Positions 18,128 through 27,457 of a stretch of 64,000 bases of DNA are shown here, piece by piece (the stretch's first letter is position 1; every line of letters starts with the position of its first letter). The position numbers were made by a program, and so were the translations under genes. A model generated the notes under the pieces. That model saw only the letters and a list, made by a program, of their open reading frames with translations. It did not search any database and was not told the origin of the DNA. The DNA lies in NCBI GenBank assembly GCA_963666475.2, contig CAXXJM010000001.1:186001-250000 (forward strand). Direction: 5' to 3'. The DNA comes from JBFHIZ01 sp963666475 (GTDB lineage: Bacteria > Bacillota > Clostridia > Lachnospirales > Lachnospiraceae).

Positions 18128-18297
18128 TTCATTGCTTGGATCGAAAATATAAAAGGAATGGAAGAGATGTTTTGAAGAAATAGTAATACCATTCGGTAGA
18201 ATATTTAGCCTCATGGTTGAATACTGAGGATTTCGCAATTAAAAGGAATATAATAAAAGAAACAAATTCATGCGAAATTGCATCAGGGGGATTACTT

Positions 18298-19992
18298 ATG
18301 AAAATCAAATGGAAAATATTATTTAGTATTACAAGTGCAATTACTGTTTTGGTGGTTACGATTTTAATTATCACATCAAATAATGTAAATGCACTTTTTT
18401 ATGCAGAAACAGGGGAAGAACTACAAAATTATTCAACGATGGGTTTGGCTATGATGGATGCTGCATATCCTGGAGATTGGTCTGTTCAAGATGGGCAATT
18501 GATGAAAGGTGAAGTGAGTATTAATTATAATTATGAAATTATTGATCAATTTACAGAGGGATCAGAGGTTTTGCTATCCATTTTTTTAAATGACAAACGT
18601 ATTTCAACAAATGTAGTGGATGTATCTGGTCAAAGAAAAGTAGATACGATTGCATCTGAAGAAGTGAAGCAGCAAGTAATTCAAAATCGAAAAAAATATG
18701 AAGGCATTGCCGAGGTGTTAGGTAAAACAGCACAGACATACTATGAGCCAATTTTAAATATAAAAGGTGAAGTTGTTGGTATGTGGTCAGTAGGTGTGTA
18801 TACAAATGTTGTGACTGAAAAGATTAATCGTGTTATGAGAATTATCGTTCTGATTTCCGCGGTTCTTCTCTGTGTTGGAGTTTTTATTGCATTTCTTTTG
18901 GGAAGTAATATTTCTAAGGATGTAATTATCATACAAGAAAAATTGCAGTTAATGGAAACTGGTATTTTTCAGTTTGATTTCTCAAATAAGCTATTAAATA
19001 AAAAGGATGAAATAGGTGACATTGCACGCTCAACTACGAAAATGAAAGAAACCATATCAAATATCATCATCGGAATACAAAACGATTCAGAGAAAGTAAA
19101 AGATGTGTCTGAAGAAACATATGTGAATATGGAAAATGTAAATAAAAATGTTGAGGACATTTCTGCCACGATTCAGGAATTATCTGCCGGGATTGAAGAA
19201 ACTTCTGCTTCGACCGAAGAATTAAATGCGACGACACATGAAATAGAACAAGAAATAGATCGCATGAAAGGGAAAACGGAGCACGGGAATCTGCTTTCTG
19301 TGGAAATAAAAAAACGTGCGGACAAACTGAAAAAAGAAACTGAAAAATCACATCAGGAAGCCATCTTGATTTATGAAAGTACAAACATGAAATTGCGTGA
19401 ATCGATTAGACAAACAGCCGCAATTGATCAAATCAAGGATTTATCCCAAGCGATTCTAGAAATTACAGAACAAACAAATCTGCTCGCTTTAAATGCGGCG
19501 ATTGAAGCAGCGAGAGCAGGAAAAGCTGGGTGGGGATTTTCTGTTGTGGCAGAGGAGATAAGAACGTTAGCGGAGAATTCGAAAAAAGCGGTTTCAAGCA
19601 TTCATGAGATTACGCATAGTGTTTCTGGTGCGGTGGAAGGGGTAGTAAAGGATTCGCAAAATTTACTTGAATTCGTAGACGCTCGGGTATTAAAAGACTA
19701 TGAGACATTTGAAGAGACCAGTAAGCAATATGATGAAGATGCAGATATGGTACAAGAAGTTGTTGTAGAAATAAATCAAACCGCCGAATATCTATATAAA
19801 TCCATTCGTCAGATGAAAGGTGCCATTGGAGAGATTTCGACAGCATCTAATGAAGGGGCTGAGGGGGCTTCAGATATTGCAAATAAAATAACCGATATTG
19901 TTACGAAAGCCAATGAAGTATTATATTTAACAATGAATAGCCAAAAAAGTGCCGAGGAGCTAGATCAGATGATTTCTTTTTTTAGTATATAA
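18298..19992 (+). CDS. Methyl-accepting chemotaxis protein with single-Cache sensor
   Basis: About 564 residues. ATG 18298 is chosen because GGGGG lies 7 bases upstream and the next residues (MKIKWKILFSITSAITVLVV) form a proper membrane anchor. The extracellular part (about 40-185) has YPGDWSVQDGQLMKGEV, GQRKVDT and GEVVGMWSVGVY, the pattern of sCache_3-type domains; the MCP at 23209-24729 has the same type. A second membrane segment, HAMP and signalling helices follow. The hairpin tip reads AARAGKAGWGFSVVAEEIR, with Trp where nearly all MCPs have Arg. An inverted repeat (TTTCGC/GCGAAA) lies in the leader before the start. Five bases separate it from the EAL gene. Confidence 0.93.
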   Translation: MKIKWKILFSITSAITVLVVTILIITSNNVNALFYAETGEELQNYSTMGLAMMDAAYPGDWSVQDGQLMKGEVSINYNYEIIDQFTEGSEVLLSIFLNDKRISTNVVDVSGQRKVDTIASEEVKQQVIQNRKKYEGIAEVLGKTAQTYYEPILNIKGEVVGMWSVGVYTNVVTEKINRVMRIIVLISAVLLCVGVFIAFLLGSNISKDVIIIQEKLQLMETGIFQFDFSNKLLNKKDEIGDIARSTTKMKETISNIIIGIQNDSEKVKDVSEETYVNMENVNKNVEDISATIQELSAGIEETSASTEELNATTHEIEQEIDRMKGKTEHGNLLSVEIKKRADKLKKETEKSHQEAILIYESTNMKLRESIRQTAAIDQIKDLSQAILEITEQTNLLALNAAIEAARAGKAGWGFSVVAEEIRTLAENSKKAVSSIHEITHSVSGAVEGVVKDSQNLLEFVDARVLKDYETFEETSKQYDEDADMVQEVVVEINQTAEYLYKSIRQMKGAIGEISTASNEGAEGASDIANKITDIVTKANEVLYLTMNSQKSAEELDQMISFFSI

Positions 19993-20011
19993 ATAGATGG
20001 GGAGGAAAGTG

Positions 20012-20959
20012 ATGGGCGAAGAAAGTAATGTGAATATTTGGCATCTGTATGGAAAAGAGATGGAATTGGTTAAATTGAAAAAATGTGTAAAGGAATTAGA
20101 AGAAATGATTCGATTTCGGGAATCGGATTTAACAATTCAGAGTAGAATTTATGATTTTCATGTGAAAGAAGAGTTACAAGAGAACATCATGTTACGGGAA
20201 AATTTTGAAAAGGAGTTTTATTTGGAATATCAACCTCAGGTATGCTGTCATGAAGGATATTTATTAGGGGTAGAGGCGCTTTTGCGTTGGAAACAAGAAA
20301 ATGGAAGGCTTGTACCACCTACAGAATTTATACCAATTATGGAAGAAAATGGGATGATTATTCCTTTGGGGTATTGGATTATTGAGCAAGCAGCGAAACA
20401 ATTATCAGCATGGTATAAAAAAGGATTTCGAACAATTCGAATGGCTGTCAATGTATCTAGTAAGCAACTTGAAGATGATTATTTTGTCTGTCACTTAAAA
20501 AAAATAATTAAGAAATATCGGATTAAGAAAAGTACGTTTGAAATTGAAATTACAGAAAATGTGAAACTTGAAAACAATATTAAGGTGCAAGATACGTTAT
20601 CAAAAATAAAATCCCTCGGAATCTCAATCGCTATGGATGATTTTGGAACGGGATATTCTTCGTTATATTATTTAAAGAATTATCCAATTAATCGACTTAA
20701 AATTGCAAAAGAGATCATCGATCAGATTGAAACGGATACTTATGCTAAGTCAATCGTTCAAATGATTATTACAATGGCATCATTGAATAATTTTCGTGTC
20801 CTTGCAGAAGGGGTTGAGACCATGGAACAATGGACTGTACTTAGGGGATTATCGTGTGATGAGATACAGGGATTCTTATTTTCCAAACCACTTCAAGGAG
20901 ATGAACTTGAACAAAAATGGATGTTCATTGAACATTCCAAGGAGATTTTATTAACTTAA
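20012..20959 (+). CDS. EAL-domain c-di-GMP phosphodiesterase-like protein
   Basis: About 315 residues. ATG 20012 follows GGGGAGGAAAGTG; an ATG at 19997 lies inside that site. A short N-terminal coiled-coil-like stretch (1-65) precedes one EAL domain. Motifs seen: GVEALLRW (the EAL glutamate), AVNVSSKQL (Asn), EIEITEN (Glu), MDDFGTGYSS (metal-binding Asp pair), LKIAKEII (the usual KID reads KIA), LAEGVET (Glu) and QGFLFSKP (Gln). Most catalytic residues are present, so it probably hydrolyses c-di-GMP, but the KID Asp is replaced by Ala. It is cytoplasmic and likely co-transcribed with the MCP before it. Its last four bases overlap the convergent histidine kinase gene. Confidence 0.92.
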   Translation: MGEESNVNIWHLYGKEMELVKLKKCVKELEEMIRFRESDLTIQSRIYDFHVKEELQENIMLRENFEKEFYLEYQPQVCCHEGYLLGVEALLRWKQENGRLVPPTEFIPIMEENGMIIPLGYWIIEQAAKQLSAWYKKGFRTIRMAVNVSSKQLEDDYFVCHLKKIIKKYRIKKSTFEIEITENVKLENNIKVQDTLSKIKSLGISIAMDDFGTGYSSLYYLKNYPINRLKIAKEIIDQIETDTYAKSIVQMIITMASLNNFRVLAEGVETMEQWTVLRGLSCDEIQGFLFSKPLQGDELEQKWMFIEHSKEILLT

Positions 20960-22281
20960 TTGGTGATTGGAAATAAACAAGAAAGAACCAACCAGTTCTC
21001 ATCACAAGAAAAATAAATTTTACCGTGATATTTATTTGCAACAGAGAGGATTGATTTGGTACCGAAACCATTTTTATTTGTGCATTTCTTTGAAATGGGG
21101 ATACCTTTTTGATCAAATATAATTTCTCCAAAATAACGATTTTCAAATTTCAGGAATAATTTTGAAGCATGAAAAGTGGCACTGATTTTAATTTTTCGAT
21201 CATCATAAGGCAATTCTAAACAGGCATGTATCGCGTTTTCTATTGCATTTGACATGAAAACCGCCAAATCTGTTTCATCAATCGGGAGTTGTTTTGGAAG
21301 GTTTATTTTAATATCTACATGAATATTATGAATAGTTGCTTTCGAAATATAGACATTTAAAGCAGAATTAATGATGTTATTTTTACAATATATAATTGGA
21401 GTTGTATAATCATATGAATCTAAAGCAGAACAAATTAAGTCAGTTGCTTCCTTTTTTTTATCTTCTTCTACCAGTAAGTGAAGTATGTGAAGACGGTGTC
21501 TGGCATCATGGCGCATGATTTGTAGTTCTTTTTCACTTGCATAATAACGTTCGATTTGGATTTTTAGTCCATTTCTTTCTAAATCTAAAATTTTATTGCT
21601 TTGTTCAAGGGAGGAAATTTTTTCCTCGTTTTGAATAAAATTTAAAACGAACTTCCAAGATAAGAAAAATGCTGTGAATAACATGAGTCTTGAAATAAAA
21701 ACTGGAATTGAAAACCAACTTGAATCATATATTAGTACGTTGCTGTACATAATGAGAAATGGAACGATCCACAAAATAATAAAAAATGGGTTCTTGCTCA
21801 ATAGATAATCAGTCTTTGCAGCCTCTTTGAATAAGTTTGCCAGTGGAACAATGAATATAAGAAAAAAAAGACAATATATGGCGGTTTGAAGTAATATTTG
21901 CCAATCAATGGAAGCATCCTTAAAGAAGAACACGTGAGAAATACTTGCAATAGAGTGTATCAAAAGGGAATAGTATGACTGCATACTAAATATATATAAC
22001 TGTTTTAATGGTTTTATTTGTGTGAGAACTATTGAAATAATCAAAAAAAACAATTGAAAATATGCAATTGTTTTTTTATAGAATAGGGGGGTTATTGTTA
22101 TATTTGAATTAGTATATACCGTATAAATAAATATTCCTTGTAGAATGAAAAGAATAAAATAATGAAAATATAACAGAAGTCTTCTCTGGAAAGAAATCAT
22201 ATTAGAGAAGGGATATAATCGTAATAAAATATCTGGAATTTGTGCAACAATAATAGACAAAATAATCGATGTAAAATTCAT
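20956..22281 (-). CDS. AgrC-like GHKL sensor histidine kinase
   Basis: A 441-residue membrane kinase. Six or so hydrophobic segments fill residues 1-215, followed by a short coiled coil. The histidine box is IMRHDARHRLHILH, typical of AgrC/LytS-type kinases (HPK10 group). The C-terminal GHKL ATPase has FMSNAIENAIHAC (N box) and NGFGTKSILSVANKYHG (G box). The start codon overlaps the stop of the response regulator by one base (TAATG), so translation is coupled. Such kinases often sense peptide pheromones, but no agrB- or agrD-like gene is visible within the window, so the signal is unknown. Confidence 0.9.
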   Translation of the reverse strand: MNFTSIILSIIVAQIPDILLRLYPFSNMISFQRRLLLYFHYFILFILQGIFIYTVYTNSNITITPLFYKKTIAYFQLFFLIISIVLTQIKPLKQLYIFSMQSYYSLLIHSIASISHVFFFKDASIDWQILLQTAIYCLFFLIFIVPLANLFKEAAKTDYLLSKNPFFIILWIVPFLIMYSNVLIYDSSWFSIPVFISRLMLFTAFFLSWKFVLNFIQNEEKISSLEQSNKILDLERNGLKIQIERYYASEKELQIMRHDARHRLHILHLLVEEDKKKEATDLICSALDSYDYTTPIIYCKNNIINSALNVYISKATIHNIHVDIKINLPKQLPIDETDLAVFMSNAIENAIHACLELPYDDRKIKISATFHASKLFLKFENRYFGEIIFDQKGIPISKKCTNKNGFGTKSILSVANKYHGKIYFSCDENWLVLSCLFPITN

Positions 22282-23009
22282 TAGTATAACCTCTCATGAA
22301 GAAAATATGAGATATATCTATCCATGACTTCTGCTTTCCTGCGCCGACTGATTGGTATCTTTTCACCATTTTTCATTAAAAAATCATTTTCTAAAGGGGT
22401 ATTTATGTATTCAATGTTTACGATGATATTTCGATAACATTCAATAAATCTTGAATCTTGTAATAGTTTAGTTGCTAGAAATGCGTATTTTTCGTATATT
22501 TGAATAGACGAGTTGGTTAAATGTAAGTAGAGCTTTCTTGCGGACATGTCTAAATATCGGATATTATCATAGAAAACAGATTTATCGCCATATTTTGTAG
22601 ATATTGATAGGGATGATTTGAAGTAACCTAAATGTCCTAGAGCATTAAAAAGTGCTTTCTTAAGATACTCATCATTCGATTGAATTGGTTTTAAAACGTA
22701 CCCACATGCCTGTACTTCATATCCATCTAGAATATGTTCTTTACTTGAAGTGTAGAAAATTATGTTGGTCTTTGGGTCGAGTGTTAGGAGCTGTCTGGCA
22801 ACTTGGATTCCGTTAATGTGATCTAGATAAATATCTAAAAAAATGATTTGATAATAGCCAGGTTTGAATTCTTCCAATAAATCTAAACCAGAAGGGAATT
22901 CCGTGAAATTGAGAGTAGTATTTTTAAGTGTTTTTGAGAGACACTCTGAAATATGTCTCATAATATTGTTTCTTTCTTCTGTCACGTCATCTACGACTGC
23001 AATATTCAT
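22281..23009 (-). CDS. LytTR response regulator, AgrA-like
   Basis: A 242-residue regulator. The receiver domain (1-125) has the acidic pair VVDDV, phospho-acceptor D59 in IIFLDIYLDHINGI and the Lys in GYVLKPI. The C-terminal 100 residues are a LytTR DNA-binding domain (YLDMSARKLYLHL, then FIECYRNIIVNIEYI and KIPISRRRKAEV). It is the first gene of the pair with the AgrC-like kinase. AAAGGAG lies 9 bases before the start. Target sites (paired LytTR repeats) were not identified. Quorum or peptide sensing is the family norm and inferred only. Confidence 0.92.
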   Translation of the reverse strand: MNIAVVDDVTEERNNIMRHISECLSKTLKNTTLNFTEFPSGLDLLEEFKPGYYQIIFLDIYLDHINGIQVARQLLTLDPKTNIIFYTSSKEHILDGYEVQACGYVLKPIQSNDEYLKKALFNALGHLGYFKSSLSISTKYGDKSVFYDNIRYLDMSARKLYLHLTNSSIQIYEKYAFLATKLLQDSRFIECYRNIIVNIEYINTPLENDFLMKNGEKIPISRRRKAEVMDRYISYFLHERLY

Positions 23010-23208
23010 GACACAATCTCCTTTTATGTAATATCATATTTGTATATTTTTCATATAGAAGCTGGTATCGGGAAAGGAATGCCATCAGGAGAATTGAAAC
23101 AATAGTAGTATTATACTTCTTTTTTATATACATCAGTATATTATAATGCAGAAAGGTCTTTTATTCAACGCAGTGGTGAAGTATGACGTGAAAATTAATA
23201 CTTTCATA

Positions 23209-24729
23209 CTATACTTCTAATGTAAATCGTTGTATTTGCAAATCTAGTAGCTCGGCCTGGTTTGTTAGGTCGACTCCGGACGAGGAATTTTTTTCGGCGA
23301 TGGACGAAGAGTTTTGTACAACATCCGATAACTGACTGATTGCAGAATATATTTCTTCGATGGAGCTTGATTGGTCATTGGTGGTGATGCTGATTTCATT
23401 GATCGAATCAGCCATTAGATTTATTCCGTCAAGTATTGTTTGGAAAGACTGTGCGGTTTCATTTGCAGTCTTAGTACCTTGGGTTACATTTTCTATTGAT
23501 GATTCGATCAAGGCAGCTGTATTTTTTACTGCTTCAGCAGACTGATTGGCTAAAGTTTTTACTTCCTCAGCCACAACAGCAAATCCTTTCCCGGCGATTC
23601 CTGCTCTAGCGGCTTCTACTGAGGCATTTAATGCAAGTATATTTGTCTGAAAAGCTATGTTATCAATTGTTTTAATAATTTGTGAAATATTTTTTGTTGC
23701 CGAATTGATATCATCCATTGCATGTTGCATATTTGAAATATTCGTGGAGCTTATCTGTGTATCTTTTTTAACCTTGATTGCATGATTAGAAGCATCCAGA
23801 GAGTGCTTGGCATTAGTTTTCATTTTTTTTGAAATCTTATCCAAGCTACTCGATATTTCTTCCAAAGTACTTGCCTGTTCTGTTGAACCTTGAGCAAGTA
23901 GTTGACTGGAATCTGAAATGATCTTGGAATCACGATATACTTCAGAGGATGCTGTTGATATATTTTGAAGAACCTCATTGAAATTGGCTATCATTTCATT
24001 GAATGCTTTTGCCAAAGAACCAGTTTCATCATTGGAATTGATGTTGTTTTTTATTGACAAATCACCATCTGCAATTTTTCTTGTGGTTTTTTCAAGTTGA
24101 ATGATAGGCTCGACAATTTTTGTGGAGAAAAAAAGTACGATTATTGAGAAGAGGACTAGCCCAATCAATATAAACAAAATTAATTTTGATGAAAAATCAG
24201 AAGAAATCTTATCATAAGGAGTGTTCGGAACACCTACATATAAGATTCCAATAATTTCACCGCTGCTATTTTTAATGGGTTTATATATGGTTTGGTTTTT
24301 TGTACCGACAACATCTGCTTCACCAAGATATGTTTCACCTTTTGTTAATACGGTGTTTGAAACGATGTCGGAGACTTTCGTACCAACTGCTCGTTCACCA
24401 GAAGATAATAATACGTTTGTTACATACCTAGTATCCCCTTGAAAAATCGTCACAGTATCTCCAGTAATCTTCCCAACTGAATCTACTAAATCAAACTGAT
24501 TTTCGAATGAGAATGTTCCTTTGTATAGTGTGGTATCGATAATTTCCCAATCTCCTGGGTACAATGAGTCAATTAATTCGCTTGTCATTTCTATGTCGCT
24601 TTCAAGTTTTGTCTGTGCAGATTTTATGATGTTTTGCTTCATGCTTACGATTGAAAAAGTACCTCCAATTACACAGATTATGGAAATGATACAAACAAAT
24701 AATAGAAGCATTTTGTATTTTAATTTCAT
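23209..24729 (-). CDS. Methyl-accepting chemotaxis protein with single-Cache sensor
   Basis: A 506-residue receptor. Membrane segment at about 7-28, extracellular sCache_3-type domain (about 35-180) with YPGDWEIIDTTLYKGTF, GERAVGTKVSD and GEIIGILYVGVP, second membrane segment near 185-205 and a HAMP domain (IVEPIIQLEKTTRKIADGDL). The signalling domain follows with tip EAARAGIAGKGFAVVAEEVK. The sensor is of the same class as in the MCP at 18298, so the two probably bind related ligands. It starts after GGGAGGGTG and is divergent from the GH5 lipoprotein gene at 25004. The link to fibre sensing is positional only. Confidence 0.93.
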   Translation of the reverse strand: MKLKYKMLLLFVCIISIICVIGGTFSIVSMKQNIIKSAQTKLESDIEMTSELIDSLYPGDWEIIDTTLYKGTFSFENQFDLVDSVGKITGDTVTIFQGDTRYVTNVLLSSGERAVGTKVSDIVSNTVLTKGETYLGEADVVGTKNQTIYKPIKNSSGEIIGILYVGVPNTPYDKISSDFSSKLILFILIGLVLFSIIVLFFSTKIVEPIIQLEKTTRKIADGDLSIKNNINSNDETGSLAKAFNEMIANFNEVLQNISTASSEVYRDSKIISDSSQLLAQGSTEQASTLEEISSSLDKISKKMKTNAKHSLDASNHAIKVKKDTQISSTNISNMQHAMDDINSATKNISQIIKTIDNIAFQTNILALNASVEAARAGIAGKGFAVVAEEVKTLANQSAEAVKNTAALIESSIENVTQGTKTANETAQSFQTILDGINLMADSINEISITTNDQSSSIEEIYSAISQLSDVVQNSSSIAEKNSSSGVDLTNQAELLDLQIQRFTLEV

Positions 24730-24788
24730 GATACACCCTCCCTAAAAATACCGTATATCAGATTACATATATTTCAATAATTATATCA

Positions 24789-24863
24789 AATTATCTGAAA
24801 TTTATCAAATTTATTTTCATTTAGATAAAAATAACTACAACATCGTTTAATTGTCTGAAATTT
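24789..24863. repeat. Repeated AATTRTCTGAAATTT upstream of GH5 lipoprotein gene
   Basis: A 15-bp sequence occurs at 24789-24803 and 24849-24863, 14 of 15 bases identical and 60 bp apart, in the region between the divergent MCP (start 24729) and GH5 (start 25004) genes. The TGTCTGAA part of the second copy also begins the 24-nt repeat at 28355 and 36557. It may be a regulator site; it could also be chance in A/T-rich DNA. Confidence 0.35.
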
Positions 24864-25003
24864 TACAGAGAGTATTGTTGTGTAATGTATGTTATATTAC
24901 AAAAATGTAATATTTCAAAAGATTCTAGAAAGAATATATTGATAAAATATGCTATACTTATCTTGCAATAAATCAATTTTTAATATCATAAGGAGCTTAT
25001 AAT

Positions 25004-27247
25004 ATGGAAAGAATTAGTCGAATATTTTGTTTCGGTATACTGATTGCAGTTTGTATGGTAGGGTGTGGTTCGGAAAATGTGAATAATTTAGAGCAATTTA
25101 ATGAAGAAATGCAATCGAACGATGGTGAGATCATAGATGAGATATCAGACGATACAAAATTACAAGAAGGGATAAATGACCCATATTTAGAAGATGTGGA
25201 AGTTTTACGCGCATCAGATTTAGGAATAGGGGAATATAATGGACAAGAAGAAATAACGTTTCAAGAATTTAATGAAATGCTTTCATATATCATAAGCATG
25301 ATGGACTTCGAGAAACTCGAGATTTGGGAAACCGATAATCAACAGGCAAATAGTTCGAATACCAAAATGACAAGGTTTGACGGAATGGTAGAGATTATGC
25401 TTGCGGCAAATATTCTAGGAAATCAATGCTTAGATTATAATAATAATTGGACTATCTTGAATAATAAAATTGGAGAACCGTGGAATGAATGTATTTCAAA
25501 TGGCGATTTTCATGATTTTTCTACGCAAATTCTTATGAATGACGGCTCCGAATGGAATCTAGATGCTGCTGCTTATTTTTACGCATTAGGAAGATCTTCG
25601 CAAAGATCAGGCGGTATTTTGTTTGGTTACGATGAAGAAGAAAATTCAATTCACCCGTCAGATACATTGCATTATGGAGATGCATTAAAAGCACTTGTAC
25701 GCTTCTATGATTCCATCACAAAATTATGTAATTTCAGTGAAATTCAACCAATTTCATTAAGAGATGATGAAACCGATAAACTTGCTTATGTTCCAGAAAT
25801 CACGTATGATAGCTTGCCTTATTTTGTCGGTACTGCATTGGATAACAAAACATATAGTGACTGGGCACATCATACGGGGTCTGCATTCAAGGAGGAGGAT
25901 TTCAAGATATTGCATGATTTGGGTTTTAATTTTACTCGAATTTTTGTGACAAAAGATTTATTGCTATCTTATGATTCGAATGAAATTCAAGTAAATGTAG
26001 CACAATTGGAGAATTTAGACGATGCAATTCATTATGCAATACAATACGATATTCATATTTGCATTTGTCTTTATGATTTGCCAGGATTTAAAGGGGCAAG
26101 TATGGATGCTGACGGATTTTATGATGATAGGTTATTTGAAGAAGCTTGTGAAGTATACGAAATGCTTGCAATAAGATACCAAGAGGTACCATCGTCGATT
26201 CTTAGTTTTAATCTATTTAATGAACCTTGGATGATGAGTGGAGATACAAATAGATATGTAGAAGTTGTAAAAGAAATGACAAAACGAATTCATAAAATAT
26301 CTCCTGAACGATTGATATTTATCGATTGCATCCCAATGGAAGGACCGCTGTATGAATTAGCAGATGAAGAAGTTGCTCAAGCGTTTCATTTTTATGAACC
26401 GGATTTCTTGATTACAGGAAGCGGTCCAAAAGAGAACGTACCTTGGTATTCACGACAAGTATGGCCTTTGCCATATGTAAATGGTTTCATGAGTGGAAGT
26501 GAAGCAGAAGTTACCTTGCAAGGAGAGTTTAAAAAGGAAACAGATTTAAAGATATTACTTGATAATAATTTTCAGAATTGTAAACTAACTATATATGCAG
26601 ATGGTGAGCAGATTTTTTCTGCTAATTTAGAAAATGAAGAAGCAAGTAAAGGGTTAAGTCTTCAGGTTTCGTTAGAAAAAGATGCAAAAATGATACGTAT
26701 TAAAAATGAATCTAACGGTACCATTCAATTAAGTAGTATTGTACTGATTTATCCTCAAGAGGATATAGTAGGAACACCTATATATGATAATATATTTTCA
26801 AGTAATTGGATTGATGTTGAACATCGAAGCCTTACACAAATTACATGTAATCCATACCCTAATGATTCTTTAAATGATGATAATTTATATTCCACAATAA
26901 CTGTTTCCGCAGATGGTTCATATGAGAATGAGAATCAAAAGAGTTTTGAGTATAATAGTGAATTCTTATATTCTTTTTTGAGCGATTGGATTGCTTTTCG
27001 AGATGAAACAGGCATTGATTTTATGGTACAAGAGATGGGAGTGCTAGGATATATGAGCCAAAGTGCTACATTATCATGGTTAGATGATTTTACTACTTTG
27101 TTAAAAGATAACCATATCGGTTGGACCTTGTGGAGTGATAGCTGGCAGTATTTGAATACAAATAAATATGGGGTAGAGTTCGAAACCTATTATGGATATC
27201 AACTGAATAGAGAAATGATAAATACCTTGAATCAAAATATGAAATAA
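25004..27247 (+). CDS. GH5-type glycoside hydrolase lipoprotein with inserted beta domain
   Basis: A 747-residue lipoprotein: signal peptide with lipobox MVGC, Cys21. After an acidic linker, residues about 68-240 contain SLH-like helical units (EITFQEFNEMLSYI, KMTRFDGMVEIMLAAN, LHYGDALKALVRFY). The GH5-type barrel starts near 275, with FNFTRIFV, acid/base E407 in FNLFNEPW and nucleophile E677 in IDFMVQEMGV. Between barrel strands about 6 and 7 (residues about 490-640) lies a beta-rich insertion resembling a carbohydrate-binding module (LTIYADGEQIFSANL). It acts outside, tethered to the membrane. Substrate is not readable; a mannan or glucan is plausible. The upstream region holds a repeated 15-bp sequence (24789, 24849). 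Confidence 0.82.
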   Translation: MERISRIFCFGILIAVCMVGCGSENVNNLEQFNEEMQSNDGEIIDEISDDTKLQEGINDPYLEDVEVLRASDLGIGEYNGQEEITFQEFNEMLSYIISMMDFEKLEIWETDNQQANSSNTKMTRFDGMVEIMLAANILGNQCLDYNNNWTILNNKIGEPWNECISNGDFHDFSTQILMNDGSEWNLDAAAYFYALGRSSQRSGGILFGYDEEENSIHPSDTLHYGDALKALVRFYDSITKLCNFSEIQPISLRDDETDKLAYVPEITYDSLPYFVGTALDNKTYSDWAHHTGSAFKEEDFKILHDLGFNFTRIFVTKDLLLSYDSNEIQVNVAQLENLDDAIHYAIQYDIHICICLYDLPGFKGASMDADGFYDDRLFEEACEVYEMLAIRYQEVPSSILSFNLFNEPWMMSGDTNRYVEVVKEMTKRIHKISPERLIFIDCIPMEGPLYELADEEVAQAFHFYEPDFLITGSGPKENVPWYSRQVWPLPYVNGFMSGSEAEVTLQGEFKKETDLKILLDNNFQNCKLTIYADGEQIFSANLENEEASKGLSLQVSLEKDAKMIRIKNESNGTIQLSSIVLIYPQEDIVGTPIYDNIFSSNWIDVEHRSLTQITCNPYPNDSLNDDNLYSTITVSADGSYENENQKSFEYNSEFLYSFLSDWIAFRDETGIDFMVQEMGVLGYMSQSATLSWLDDFTTLLKDNHIGWTLWSDSWQYLNTNKYGVEFETYYGYQLNREMINTLNQNMK

Positions 27248-27406
27248 TTATATTTTGTTCGGGGGACAAGAATGCTGACAATATATAAACTCAAGAAGTT
27301 CTGTTTGAAAAGTAATACTCAAATAATAATCAAATGAAAGCATTTTGAATATTTGAACAATCTACAGAGAGCAAAACAATATAACTAGAAGTATAAAAAC
27401 AATAGT

Positions 27407-27451
27407 CAGATAAAAAGCCATTGGATAATTTTTCCAATGGCTTTCTATCTG
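27407..27451. terminator. Bidirectional terminator between GH5 and AraC genes
   Basis: Stem AAAGCCATTGGA/TCCAATGGCTTT (27414-27425 with 27433-27444), extended by CAGATA/TATCTG across one mismatch, with a 7-nt loop and T-rich ends. It serves the convergent GH5 (ending 27247) and AraC (ending 27458) genes. Confidence 0.85.
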
Positions 27452-27457
27452 TTTTGT

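Noticed and set aside
18209..18290. Leader inverted repeats before the MCP, considered as a c-di-GMP riboswitch
   Set aside because: The conserved GEMM core sequences and tetraloop receptor are not visible; only simple hairpins are seen.
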